DNA from: Clostridia bacterium
Lineage (GTDB): Bacteria; Bacillota; Clostridia; Oscillospirales; CAG-272
Length of the DNA stretch: 5,913 nt
NCBI GenBank assembly: GCA_017395715.1
Contig: JAFQNZ010000049.1
Location: 1-5,913, forward strand
Reading direction: 5' to 3'
Numbering within the stretch: the first letter of the stretch is position 1; every line of letters begins with the position of its first letter. The translations under genes were made by a program, and so were the position numbers. The notes beneath the pieces were generated by a model that had not been told where the DNA came from, did no database searches, and worked only from the letters and a program-made list of their open reading frames with translations. Shown here piece after piece: positions 1 through 5,533 of this stretch.

Positions 1-84
1 GGTCGGCGTCCTCGACGACCCGTTTGGATAATCAAATCTTGTTTTTTGCATTTGATTGTTTTCGGGTCGTCGAGGGCGCCGACC
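1..84. repeat. Long palindromic intergenic repeat (hairpin element, cut by the window edge)
   Basis: Bases 1-22 and 63-84 are inverted copies with one difference in 22 (a T/G position that would still allow a G-U pair in RNA on one strand). Inside them, 30-37 (AATCAAAT) and 50-57 (ATTTGATT) form a second perfect 8-bp stem around a 12-base loop, so the whole unit can fold into one long two-step hairpin. After the right arm the sequence continues CCCTACC, and the matching left extension would lie before base 1. No reading frame is supported here. A GC-rich palindrome with a GTAGGGG-type flank next to a gene-end terminator is the usual setting of dispersed palindromic (REP/MITE-like) repeats in Clostridia. 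Its multicopy nature is inference, since only one copy is visible. Confidence 0.75.
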
Positions 85-106
85 CCTACCGAATTATATA
101 TTCTCC

Positions 107-140
107 AATAAAAACAGCGTAGCCGTAAAATAGCTACGCT
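107..140 (-). terminator. Rho-independent terminator of the minus-strand operon
   Basis: On the minus strand, just after the stop codon of the J-domain gene, a perfect 8-bp stem (AGCGTAGC/GCTACGCT, 116-123 and 133-140) with a 9-base loop is followed by GTTTTTATT. This is the expected stem plus U-run. It begins only 5 bases beyond the stop codon and marks the end of the DUF5685/J-domain operon. Confidence 0.85.
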
Positions 141-145
141 ATCAT

Positions 146-1309
146 TTATTTGAAGAATCGTCTAAAACGGTGGCGGTACTTCACCATATACAGCATCGTG
201 GCACGCTTCAACAAAATGTCAAACAGCCAGAATGCCGCGTTGGCGACTGCAAAATACGCCGTCAAAAAGAGAACATTGAACTTTTCGCTGTCTACTTCAA
301 GCGGAAAGAGGAATCTTGCCCCCACAAGCGCCAAGGTCAGCGCGCCGTTGAAATAGACAAGCTTCAAAAGAAAAGCAAGTACCCTGCCCCGCGCATCAAA
401 AACACGCTTGATGATCGGGTAAAGCCCCGAAAAGACAAAATAGACAGCGGCAATAAACTTGCTCGGCAAAAAGAGCAGCGTCAAAAGCGAGGTAGCAAGA
501 TAGATCATCACCGCAAACGACTCGCCCATTTCGATCAAAGCCAGCATCAGAATGGCAGATGCCAGCATCGAAACGGCAATGTCCGCCACCTGCAAAAACG
601 AACCAATGAGAAGGATCACCACACTCAAGGCACAAAACAGCGCCGAAAGGGTTATTTTTTTGGTGCGCTTCAAAAAGATCACCTCACAAAGACTGTAGCA
701 GCACGATATAAAATCACTGCCCATACATTCACAGCAGCAATCGGCACACATTAAAGCCGAGCAGATATCGCAGGTCGAACAGCCCTGTCTTTGTTGATAC
801 CCGCCCATGTTGCCGTTTTGGCGGTTGGCAGTTGCCTGACGCAGGCTTTCGAGCGTGTTTCGGTATTCCATGTTACTTGGATCGTTGCGGCAAGCTGTCT
901 CCATCATGCGGATGGCATCAAAATACCTGCCCATCTCAGCAAACATCACGCCTTTCAAGAAGCACCATTCCGCACCTCTCTCGTTGTAGGGGATACTTTC
1001 AAGCAGACGGTCGGCTTCTTGAACGCGCTTTTGGTTAAGAAGATTTCGGATGTCAACGTAAATGGCAGAGCCGCCGTAAGCGTTATAACCGCCGCTGCCG
1101 CCTGTCTTTTTGCCCTGCGAGCGCCAGGACTTGATGGTATCGTAAGCCTCGTTGACTTCTTTCATTTTTTCTGCCGCAAGCGAGCGAAGATCGTCGTTGG
1201 GGCAGTTGTCGGGATGATATTTTCTGGCAAGCTCGTAATATGCCCTTTTGATATCGGCGTCGGACGCATCGGGTGAAACGCCCAGCACCTTGTAGGGATC
1301 TTTATTCAT
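146..1309 (-). CDS. J-domain (DnaJ-like) polytopic membrane protein with TPR-like region and cysteine cluster
   Basis: A 387-residue protein. Residues 1-65 form a J domain with the HPD tripeptide at 32-34, the part that stimulates the ATPase of DnaK-type Hsp70s. A Gly/Ser-rich linker (about 68-82) leads into a helical, TPR-like segment (83-160) with a recognisable repeat around residues 114-146. Residues 177-208 contain eleven cysteines (CSTC, DIC, CADCCCEC, SCCYSLC). The C-terminal half (about 222-370) has five or six hydrophobic segments and ends in a basic tail. It lacks the G/F region, the regular CxxCxGxG zinc repeats and the C-terminal domain of true DnaJ, so it is a specialised J protein that probably recruits DnaK to the cytoplasmic membrane face. 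A strong AAAGGAG site 7 bases before the ATG supports the start, which overlaps the end of the DUF5685 gene by 8 bases (translational coupling). Its client is unknown. Confidence 0.9.
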   Translation of the reverse strand: MNKDPYKVLGVSPDASDADIKRAYYELARKYHPDNCPNDDLRSLAAEKMKEVNEAYDTIKSWRSQGKKTGGSGGYNAYGGSAIYVDIRNLLNQKRVQEADRLLESIPYNERGAEWCFLKGVMFAEMGRYFDAIRMMETACRNDPSNMEYRNTLESLRQATANRQNGNMGGYQQRQGCSTCDICSALMCADCCCECMGSDFISCCYSLCEVIFLKRTKKITLSALFCALSVVILLIGSFLQVADIAVSMLASAILMLALIEMGESFAVMIYLATSLLTLLFLPSKFIAAVYFVFSGLYPIIKRVFDARGRVLAFLLKLVYFNGALTLALVGARFLFPLEVDSEKFNVLFLTAYFAVANAAFWLFDILLKRATMLYMVKYRHRFRRFFK

Positions 1310-2189
1310 GTCGAGGCTCCTTTGGTGTTTTCATTTTTTCTTTTTTCAGTATGACCTTTTCGGCAACATCGGGCAGACCCATGGCAAGGATATTGCGAAT
1401 GATACTGTCAATGCCACAGTCTTCGATCGAAAGTAAATCAAGCGCATTGAGTGCCGCGGCAAGCTCCATGTCAAGTGCGTTGATCAAAGCCGTCGCAAAA
1501 CTCTCGGCATTGGTGTCTTCGCCCGAGAGCACAAAGGGATTGTACTTTCCGCACTTTTTATCCTCGGCAATGTCGGCGTAAGCATCCACAATGTAAATAA
1601 AACGCCCAAGTCGGTTGCCGATCTCATAAAGGCAAATCTGTTTGTCTTTGCCGAGATTTCCGCCCTCATCAAACGCAAAGATCTCGCCGAGAAGTTCGCC
1701 AAACAGCACAGCACCGTCATACACACTCTCTGCTCCCGCACGCTCGGCGGCATACAAAGCGTCAAGTTTTTCTTTGGTCAGCGTGTTCAGCGCGGGAATG
1801 GGGGACGCCTTCATCGCGCGTCTTGCCCCGCCGATCATAAAACGCGCACCCAAACGGCGAAGACCTTTTTCATCGGCTTTGTCGTCAAGCAGCTTGTGGT
1901 ACACAAGAATTGCCGCCACCGATGCGGTATAGGAAAGCGATGGCGAGCAAGCCACACAGTAACGCCCTTTTACGGGGTGCGCCACACAGCGGCATTTTTG
2001 AAAGGAAGACTTCTCCCCCGAAGCACCGATGCGGCAAAGCGCAAGTGCCACCATGTCATAGCTCAAGCTGTAGCGAAGCCTGCGGGAAAGCTTTTTCTCC
2101 GCATGGCACAGCCCGCAATAGACAGTTCTGTAATAATCAAATTCCTTGATCTTCATTTCCGACCGACGGGGTCTTACATAACCGAACAT
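1302..2189 (-). CDS. DUF5685 family protein (function unknown)
   Basis: The N-terminus MFGYVRP followed by YCGLCHA is the hallmark of the DUF5685 family, about 300 residues long; here 295. I place the start at the ATG at 2189, because the family begins MFGYV and GAGG lies 4 bases upstream; an in-frame TTG at 2201 would add four residues. Cysteines and a histidine at 25, 28, 66, 68, 71 (His), 78 and 81 could bind zinc or an Fe-S cluster. Further on, two acidic motifs, LLDDKAD (100-106) and VDAYADIAED (201-210, followed by KKCGKYNPF), resemble in order and spacing the two Asp-rich motifs of squalene/phytoene synthases. That resemblance is my inference and not an established family function. No signal peptide or clear transmembrane segment is seen. 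It is the first gene of the minus-strand operon and overlaps the J-domain gene by 8 bases, so the two products probably act together. I could not identify a convincing minus-strand promoter upstream. Confidence 0.8.
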   Translation of the reverse strand: MFGYVRPRRSEMKIKEFDYYRTVYCGLCHAEKKLSRRLRYSLSYDMVALALCRIGASGEKSSFQKCRCVAHPVKGRYCVACSPSLSYTASVAAILVYHKLLDDKADEKGLRRLGARFMIGGARRAMKASPIPALNTLTKEKLDALYAAERAGAESVYDGAVLFGELLGEIFAFDEGGNLGKDKQICLYEIGNRLGRFIYIVDAYADIAEDKKCGKYNPFVLSGEDTNAESFATALINALDMELAAALNALDLLSIEDCGIDSIIRNILAMGLPDVAEKVILKKEKMKTPKEPRHE

Positions 2190-2228
2190 ACAACCTCGCA
2201 AAATTTATGCAAATTGCAGGGCGTTTCC

Positions 2229-2257
2229 TTGACAAGGCGAAAAAAACATGATATACT
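2229..2257 (+). promoter_or_regulatory. Sigma-A type promoter for the HPr-kinase-like/PqqD/S26 operon
   Basis: TTGACA at 2229-2234 is a perfect -35 box, followed after exactly 17 bases by TATACT at 2252-2257 (5 of 6 to the -10 consensus). Transcription would start near 2264, giving a leader of about 110-120 bases before the first gene. The -35 box sits inside a perfect 11-base palindrome (CCTTGACAAGG, 2227-2237). Nothing in the sequence indicates a regulator, and the near-consensus boxes suggest fairly strong constitutive expression. Confidence 0.8.
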
Positions 2258-2370
2258 GAATTTGTTACCCTATCGCCATCATGGAAAAAACTTCCTTTGT
2301 ATGGTTATAACACACAATTATTTCTTTTCTTTGTATAATTTATGACAATTCGGTGAACAGATACCAAAAG

Positions 2371-2386
2371 AGAGGTGAGAAATCTG
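2371..2386 (+). promoter_or_regulatory. Strong ribosome binding site that points to a CTG start
   Basis: GAGGTG at 2372-2377 matches the anti-Shine-Dalgarno sequence well. The only codon at the usual distance (8 bases after GAGG) is CTG at 2384-2386. The in-frame GTG at 2375 lies inside the ribosome binding site itself, and the first ATG (2399) is 23 bases away. The start of the downstream gene is therefore probably non-canonical. Confidence 0.55.
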
Positions 2387-3094
2387 CCTACGCTCAAGAT
2401 GGCGGGACTTGTTATGGATATTCGCCACGACAATCCCATCTTAAACCGACAGATCACGGATTACCTCACCGACGAGCCTGCCGATTTCACGGTTGAGATC
2501 AGCCGCGACTATATTGAAAAGGAAATCGAAGAGGAAGTTCGCTTAAACAAAAACTTCCCCGCTTCTTACAGCGAATACCTTGCGATCTACCGTTACATCT
2601 GCACAAAGCTTCTTGCCTATGACGGCTTTCTGATGCACGGCTCTGCCCTTGCCGTAAACGGCAAAGCCTATCTCTTTTGTGCTCCCAGCGGTACCGGCAA
2701 GTCCACACACACCCGCCTTTGGCGCGAAGTGTTCGGTGATGCCGTCACCATGATCAATGATGATAAGCCGATCATTCGCAAACAAAACGGCATCTTTTAC
2801 GCTTGCGGCACGCCTTGGAGCGGCAAGCACGATCTCGACACCAACATTTCACTTCCGCTGTGCGGCATCATTCTTCTCTCGCGCGGCAACGAAAACAAGA
2901 TCGAAAAAGCATCCCCCACGCATCTGCTCGGCTTGCTTTTCAATCAGATCTTCCGTCCTTCGGACGAAGATGCCTACTTAAAAACCATTGACCTTGTTGA
3001 CGAAATGCTGTCAAGCTGTCCGCTCTATAAACTCTCCTGCACACCTGACCAAGAAGCGGCAGAGGTAGCTTATCGGGCACTGAATAACACCTAA
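2375..3094 (+). CDS. HPr-kinase-like P-loop protein of a PqqD/S26 cassette
   Basis: Length 239 residues counted from GTG 2375; the start at CTG 2384 (236 residues) fits the ribosome binding site and family N-termini better. Residues 80-111 read like the core of HPr kinase/phosphorylase: GFLMHGSALAV, then the Walker A loop APSGTGKST (103-111). INDDKP (127-132) supplies the Asp pair of the Walker B-like position, and GTPWSGK lies at 145-151. The N-terminal domain of true HprK and its downstream signature for the phosphorylase activity are missing, so it should not be called HprK. Relatives in lasso-peptide clusters (ThcoK/PadeK type) phosphorylate a peptide, which makes an ATP-dependent peptide or protein kinase the best guess; a non-kinase P-loop role is possible. 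No membrane segment is seen, so it is cytoplasmic. It is first in a three-gene operon, 19 bases before the PqqD gene. Confidence 0.85.
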   Translation: MRNLPTLKMAGLVMDIRHDNPILNRQITDYLTDEPADFTVEISRDYIEKEIEEEVRLNKNFPASYSEYLAIYRYICTKLLAYDGFLMHGSALAVNGKAYLFCAPSGTGKSTHTRLWREVFGDAVTMINDDKPIIRKQNGIFYACGTPWSGKHDLDTNISLPLCGIILLSRGNENKIEKASPTHLLGLLFNQIFRPSDEDAYLKTIDLVDEMLSSCPLYKLSCTPDQEAAEVAYRALNNT

Positions 3095-3113
3095 CAGAAA
3101 GAGGAATACGGTT

Positions 3114-3383
3114 ATGAAACTGAAAAGCGGATTTATTTTGAGAAAATGCGGCGAGGCAGACATTGTGGTTCCTGTCGGCGCCAATGTAGAAAAGTATAAA
3201 AATATCATGGTCACCGTATCCGGCTCGGGCAAACTTCTTTGGGATATGCTTGAAAAGGGCTGTGAACGCTCCGACCTTGTGAATGCCCTTCTCAGCCGTT
3301 ACGATGTGGAACGCGATATTGTGGAAAAAGATGTTGACATCTTTTTGAAAAAACTCACACAGGCAGGCATTTTAGATGCCTGA
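3114..3383 (+). CDS. PqqD-family protein (RiPP recognition element-like)
   Basis: An 89-residue protein of the PqqD fold. It opens with a beta hairpin (KLKSGFILRKCGEADIVVP, residues 2-20) and has the typical GSGKLLWDMLEKG segment at about 37-49, where family members carry the helix after 'N.vgaeIWell'. The C-terminal helices end in DVDIFLKKLTQAGIL, matching the usual 'v..Fl..L...glI' ending. The family binds leader peptides and presents them to modifying enzymes, as PqqD does for PqqA with PqqE; here no precursor is visible. AGAGGA 8 bases before the ATG is a good ribosome binding site. The last 8 bases overlap the start of the S26-like gene (ATGCCTGA), so the two are translationally coupled. 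Family assignment is secure; the substrate is unknown. Confidence 0.85.
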   Translation: MKLKSGFILRKCGEADIVVPVGANVEKYKNIMVTVSGSGKLLWDMLEKGCERSDLVNALLSRYDVERDIVEKDVDIFLKKLTQAGILDA

Positions 3384-3807
3384 GTCCTACGAAGACATCC
3401 TCAAAAAGCAAGGCACTTTACTCTTCACACCGGGCGGCAACTCCATGCAGCCCCTGCTCTCGCATCATAAAAACCCGGTTCTGCTTGTGCCTGTCAAGGG
3501 AAAACTCAAAAAAGGCGATGTTCCCTTTTATAAACGCCCAAACGGGCAATATGTTCTCCACCGCATTGTCCGTGTGCGTCAAAACAGCTATGACTGTTGC
3601 GGCGATAACCAATCGGCAATCGAAACCGGTATAACCGATGACATGATCCTTGCCAAAATGGCAGGCTTTTATCGGGGGGATACCTATATTTCGGCAGATG
3701 AAGCGTGGGTCAAGCGTTATGCCAAACGCCGTATGGCATCCCGTCCTTTCCGCCGCTTGATTGCCCTTGTCAAACTCGCTTTCCAAAGATTTTTTAAGAA
3801 AACATAA
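3376..3807 (+). CDS. S24/S26 (signal peptidase I-like) serine protease-fold protein
   Basis: A 143-residue protein. GGNSMQP (20-26) holds the presumed nucleophile Ser23. KKGDVPFYKRPNG (45-57) is the box following the active-site serine, VLHRIVRV (60-67) gives His62 where bacterial signal peptidases have the general-base lysine, and CCGDNQ (74-79) contributes Asp77. This Ser-His-Asp set resembles the S26B (SipW/archaeal/ER) type more than bacterial LepB, or the repressor-cleaving S24 type. There is no N-terminal membrane anchor; instead a basic amphipathic C-terminal tail (about 113-143) could lie on the membrane surface. It is therefore probably a cytoplasmic or peripheral protease acting on a partner of the cassette. 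The start is set by the 8-base overlap with the PqqD gene; the upstream ribosome binding site is weak (AGGCAGG), which fits coupled translation. Proteolytic activity and substrate are inferred. Confidence 0.8.
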   Translation: MPESYEDILKKQGTLLFTPGGNSMQPLLSHHKNPVLLVPVKGKLKKGDVPFYKRPNGQYVLHRIVRVRQNSYDCCGDNQSAIETGITDDMILAKMAGFYRGDTYISADEAWVKRYAKRRMASRPFRRLIALVKLAFQRFFKKT

Positions 3808-3838
3808 ACAATTTGCCGCAAAGGTCGGCAGAACATGC

Positions 3839-3877
3839 CGCCGAGCTGCAAACGCTCGGCGCTTTTTGTTATTTTTT
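3839..3877 (+). terminator. Rho-independent terminator after the S26-like gene
   Basis: An 8-bp stem (3839-3846 with 3854-3861, core GCCGAGC/GCTCGGC) with a 7-base loop is followed by C and then TTTTTGTTATTTTTTT. It lies 31 bases after the S26-like stop codon and closes the three-gene operon. It also shows that the in-frame ATG at 3835 cannot be the start of pncB. Confidence 0.9.
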
Positions 3878-3882
3878 TAACG

Positions 3883-3888
3883 TATATT
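3883..3888 (+). promoter_or_regulatory. Possible -10 box for pncB
   Basis: TATATT lies 30 bases before the pncB start, directly after the terminator U-run. No good -35 box is found at 16-18 bases; a TTGTTA within the T-rich run is at the wrong distance. The alternative is that pncB is transcribed by readthrough of the terminator. Weak call. Confidence 0.25.
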
Positions 3889-3918
3889 CATTACATTGTT
3901 TCGAAAGGAAGTAAAGAA

Positions 3919-5367
3919 ATGAACCAACATGACACCCCTCGCGTACGCGAAAATTACACCATGCTTTGCGACTTTTATGAACTCACCATGGGCAACGGTT
4001 ATTTCAAATGTGGCAAGCGCGACACCATCACCTATTTTGACGTGTTTTTCCGTGACATTCCCGACGGCGGCGGCTACGCCGTTTGTGCAGGACTTGACCA
4101 GCTGATCGACTATATCAACGATCTGCACTTCACCGATGAGGACATCGAATGTCTGCGCCGCAAAAACACCTTCAGCGAGGATTTTCTCGCCTATCTGAAG
4201 AACTTCTCCTTCACGGGCGACATTTTTGCCGTTCCCGAAGGCACGCCCATTTTCCCCGGTGAGCCAATCATGGTGGTACGCGCCCCCGCCATTGAAGCAC
4301 AGTTCATTGAGACATTCGTTCTCTTATCGATCAACCACCAATCGCTGATCGCCACCAAGACCTCGCGTATCGTCGGTGCCGCCGAGGGCAGACCGGTTGC
4401 CGAATTCGGCTCCCGCCGCGCACAAGGCACAGCAGGCGCGATCCTCGGTGCAAGAGCCGCCTATATCGCAGGCTGTTCCTCTTCTGCCTGCACCATTGCC
4501 GAAGAACGCTTCGGCGTACCCGCCAGCGGTACGATGGCACACTCTTGGGTACAGATGTTTGATTCCGAATTTGAAGCCTTCGACACCTACTGCTCAATCT
4601 ATCCCGAAAATGCCACCCTCTTGATCGACACCTACAACGTCTTAAAAAGCGGCGTACCCAACGCCATCAAGGCGTTCAAAAAGCACGGCATCACCAAGTG
4701 CGGCGTGCGTATCGACTCAGGCGACGTTGCCTACCTGTCTCGCAAGGTCAGAAAGATGATGGACGAAGCGGGTCTTACCGACTGTAAGATCGTGGTATCC
4801 AACTCACTTGACGAGCACATCATCCGCGACTTAATTCAGCAGGGCGCTAGAATTGATGCTTTTGGTGTGGGCGAAAGACTCATCACCTCACGCTCCTCGC
4901 CTGTCTTCGGCGGCGTGTATAAGCTGTGTGCTGTCGAAAAGGAAAACGGCGAGATCATCCCCAAGATCAAGATCAGTGAAAACATCGAAAAGATCACCAA
5001 TCCCCACTTCAAAAAGCTCTACCGCCTGTTTGATAACGAAAGCGGCAAAGCCATTGCCGACCTCATCTGCCTCCACCATGAAACGATTGACGATTCAAAG
5101 CCTTTGACGATCTTCGACCCCCATTTTACATGGAAAAAGAAGACGATCACCAACTTCACCGCCAAAGAGCTTCTTGAGCCTGTATTCGTAAACGGCAAGT
5201 GCGTTTATCCGCGCTACAAAGTATCCGAGATCCGCGCGTTCTGCCAAGAGCAGATCGACACACTGTGGGATGAAGTCAAGCGTCTTGACAATCCCCACCG
5301 CTACTACGTGGACCTTTCAGAGGAGCTGTGGAATCTCAAGCACAAACTTCTTTCCGAAAAGGCATAA
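3919..5367 (+). CDS. pncB: Nicotinate phosphoribosyltransferase
   Basis: A 482-residue enzyme (EC 6.3.4.21) that joins nicotinate and PRPP to nicotinate mononucleotide with ATP hydrolysis, the entry step of the Preiss-Handler NAD salvage pathway, in the cytoplasm. Length fits the Firmicutes family. Visible motifs are the N-terminal MLCDFYELTMGNGYF (15-29), AEFGSRRAQG (161-170), SGTMAHSWVQMF (203-214) with the histidine that is phosphorylated in the family (His208), DTYNVLKSGVPNA (237-249), RIDSGDVAYLSR (264-275) and the phosphate-binding FGVGERLITS (315-324). The protein looks complete and active. The start at 3919 follows AAGGA by 9 bases and begins the conserved N-terminus; an upstream in-frame ATG at 3835 would place the start inside the terminator. 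It stands alone after that terminator, unrelated in function to the preceding operon. Confidence 0.95.
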   Translation: MNQHDTPRVRENYTMLCDFYELTMGNGYFKCGKRDTITYFDVFFRDIPDGGGYAVCAGLDQLIDYINDLHFTDEDIECLRRKNTFSEDFLAYLKNFSFTGDIFAVPEGTPIFPGEPIMVVRAPAIEAQFIETFVLLSINHQSLIATKTSRIVGAAEGRPVAEFGSRRAQGTAGAILGARAAYIAGCSSSACTIAEERFGVPASGTMAHSWVQMFDSEFEAFDTYCSIYPENATLLIDTYNVLKSGVPNAIKAFKKHGITKCGVRIDSGDVAYLSRKVRKMMDEAGLTDCKIVVSNSLDEHIIRDLIQQGARIDAFGVGERLITSRSSPVFGGVYKLCAVEKENGEIIPKIKISENIEKITNPHFKKLYRLFDNESGKAIADLICLHHETIDDSKPLTIFDPHFTWKKKTITNFTAKELLEPVFVNGKCVYPRYKVSEIRAFCQEQIDTLWDEVKRLDNPHRYYVDLSEELWNLKHKLLSEKA

Positions 5368-5372
5368 GATAT

Positions 5373-5399
5373 CAATTGTAAAACTGCGTTTTACAATTG
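5373..5399. repeat. AT-rich hairpin just after pncB
   Basis: CAATTGTAAAA (5373-5383) and TTTTACAATTG (5389-5399) are perfect inverted copies; the adjoining C and G pair as well, giving a 12-bp stem with a 3-base loop. It starts 6 bases after the pncB stop codon. No U-run follows (the next bases are GAAACCGC), so it is not a standard intrinsic terminator, although it may protect the 3' end of the message. It is also the first of three adjacent palindromes in this gap and may be part of one composite repeat. Confidence 0.7.
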
Positions 5400-5402
5400 G
5401 AA

Positions 5403-5502
5403 ACCGCGCGGCGGGGATACGCGCGCTTATCGCCGCCTGCCAAAATCCAAGATTTTGGCGGCTCCCCTCGGCGCGCGGACTCGCGTTGCTCGTCTAAGCG
5501 GT
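5403..5502. repeat. Composite GC-rich palindromic element with nested hairpins
   Basis: About 100 bases with several nested inverted repeats. The ends match as ACCGC (5403-5407) and GCGGT (5498-5502). CCGCGCG (5404-5410) can pair instead with CGCGCGG (5472-5478), and GGGGA (5413-5417) with TCCCC (5463-5467). Inside, GGCGGGGATA (5410-5419) and TATCGCCGCC (5428-5437) pair at 9 of 10 positions, and GCCAAAATC/GATTTTGGC (5439-5447 and 5451-5459) form a perfect 9-bp stem with a 3-base loop. No plausible gene with a ribosome binding site is seen here. The architecture resembles a dispersed structured repeat (MITE or BIME-like); copy number cannot be judged from one window. Confidence 0.6.
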
Positions 5503-5533
5503 GTTTTTTCAGCGGCAAAGCCGCCGAAAAAAC
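5503..5533. repeat. Two-part hairpin with T-run in one arm and A-run in the other
   Basis: GTTTTTTC (5503-5510) pairs with GAAAAAAC (5526-5533), and inside them GCGGC (5512-5516) pairs with GCCGC (5520-5524) around an AAA loop, with one mismatch between the two parts (A5511/C5525). On the plus strand the T-run comes before the GC stem and the A-run after it, the reverse of an intrinsic terminator, and the minus strand has the same order, so termination is unlikely in either direction. It adjoins the composite repeat and may be one end of it. Confidence 0.6.

Noticed and set aside
170..754. Plus-strand open frame of 194 codons
   Set aside because: It lies opposite the J-domain gene, has no ribosome binding site, and its translation is rich in Lys, Arg, Gln and His with no recognisable domain.
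791..1276. Plus-strand open frame of 161 codons
   Set aside because: Antisense to the J domain and TPR-like part of a well-supported gene; no motif or ribosome binding site.
2334..2339. TATAAT as a second promoter for the three-gene operon
   Set aside because: The -10 hexamer is perfect, but the region 16-18 bases upstream reads CACACA and there is no TGn extension; likely chance in AT-rich DNA.
2281..2345. Small leader ORFs (ATG 2281, 9 codons; ATG 2301, 14 codons) as a precursor or leader peptide for the kinase-like operon
   Set aside because: Neither has a Shine-Dalgarno site (2291-2297 is in fact pyrimidine-rich), and neither has a leader/core composition.
2375..3094. True HPr kinase/phosphorylase (hprK)
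   Set aside because: The N-terminal domain and downstream signature of HprK are missing, and the gene sits with PqqD and S26-like genes; only the P-loop core is shared.
3418..3786. Minus-strand open frame of 122 codons
   Set aside because: Antisense to the S26-like gene, whose catalytic boxes clearly identify the coding strand.
2375..3807. Lasso-peptide (paeninodin-like) cluster
   Set aside because: A kinase-like and a PqqD-like gene are present, but there is no asparagine-synthetase-like cyclase, no transglutaminase-like B2 protease and no precursor within the operon limits.
3835..3918. N-terminal extension of pncB from the in-frame ATG at 3835 (28 extra residues)
   Set aside because: It reads through the terminator hairpin and U-run, has no ribosome binding site, and the conserved family N-terminus begins after the well-placed ATG at 3919.
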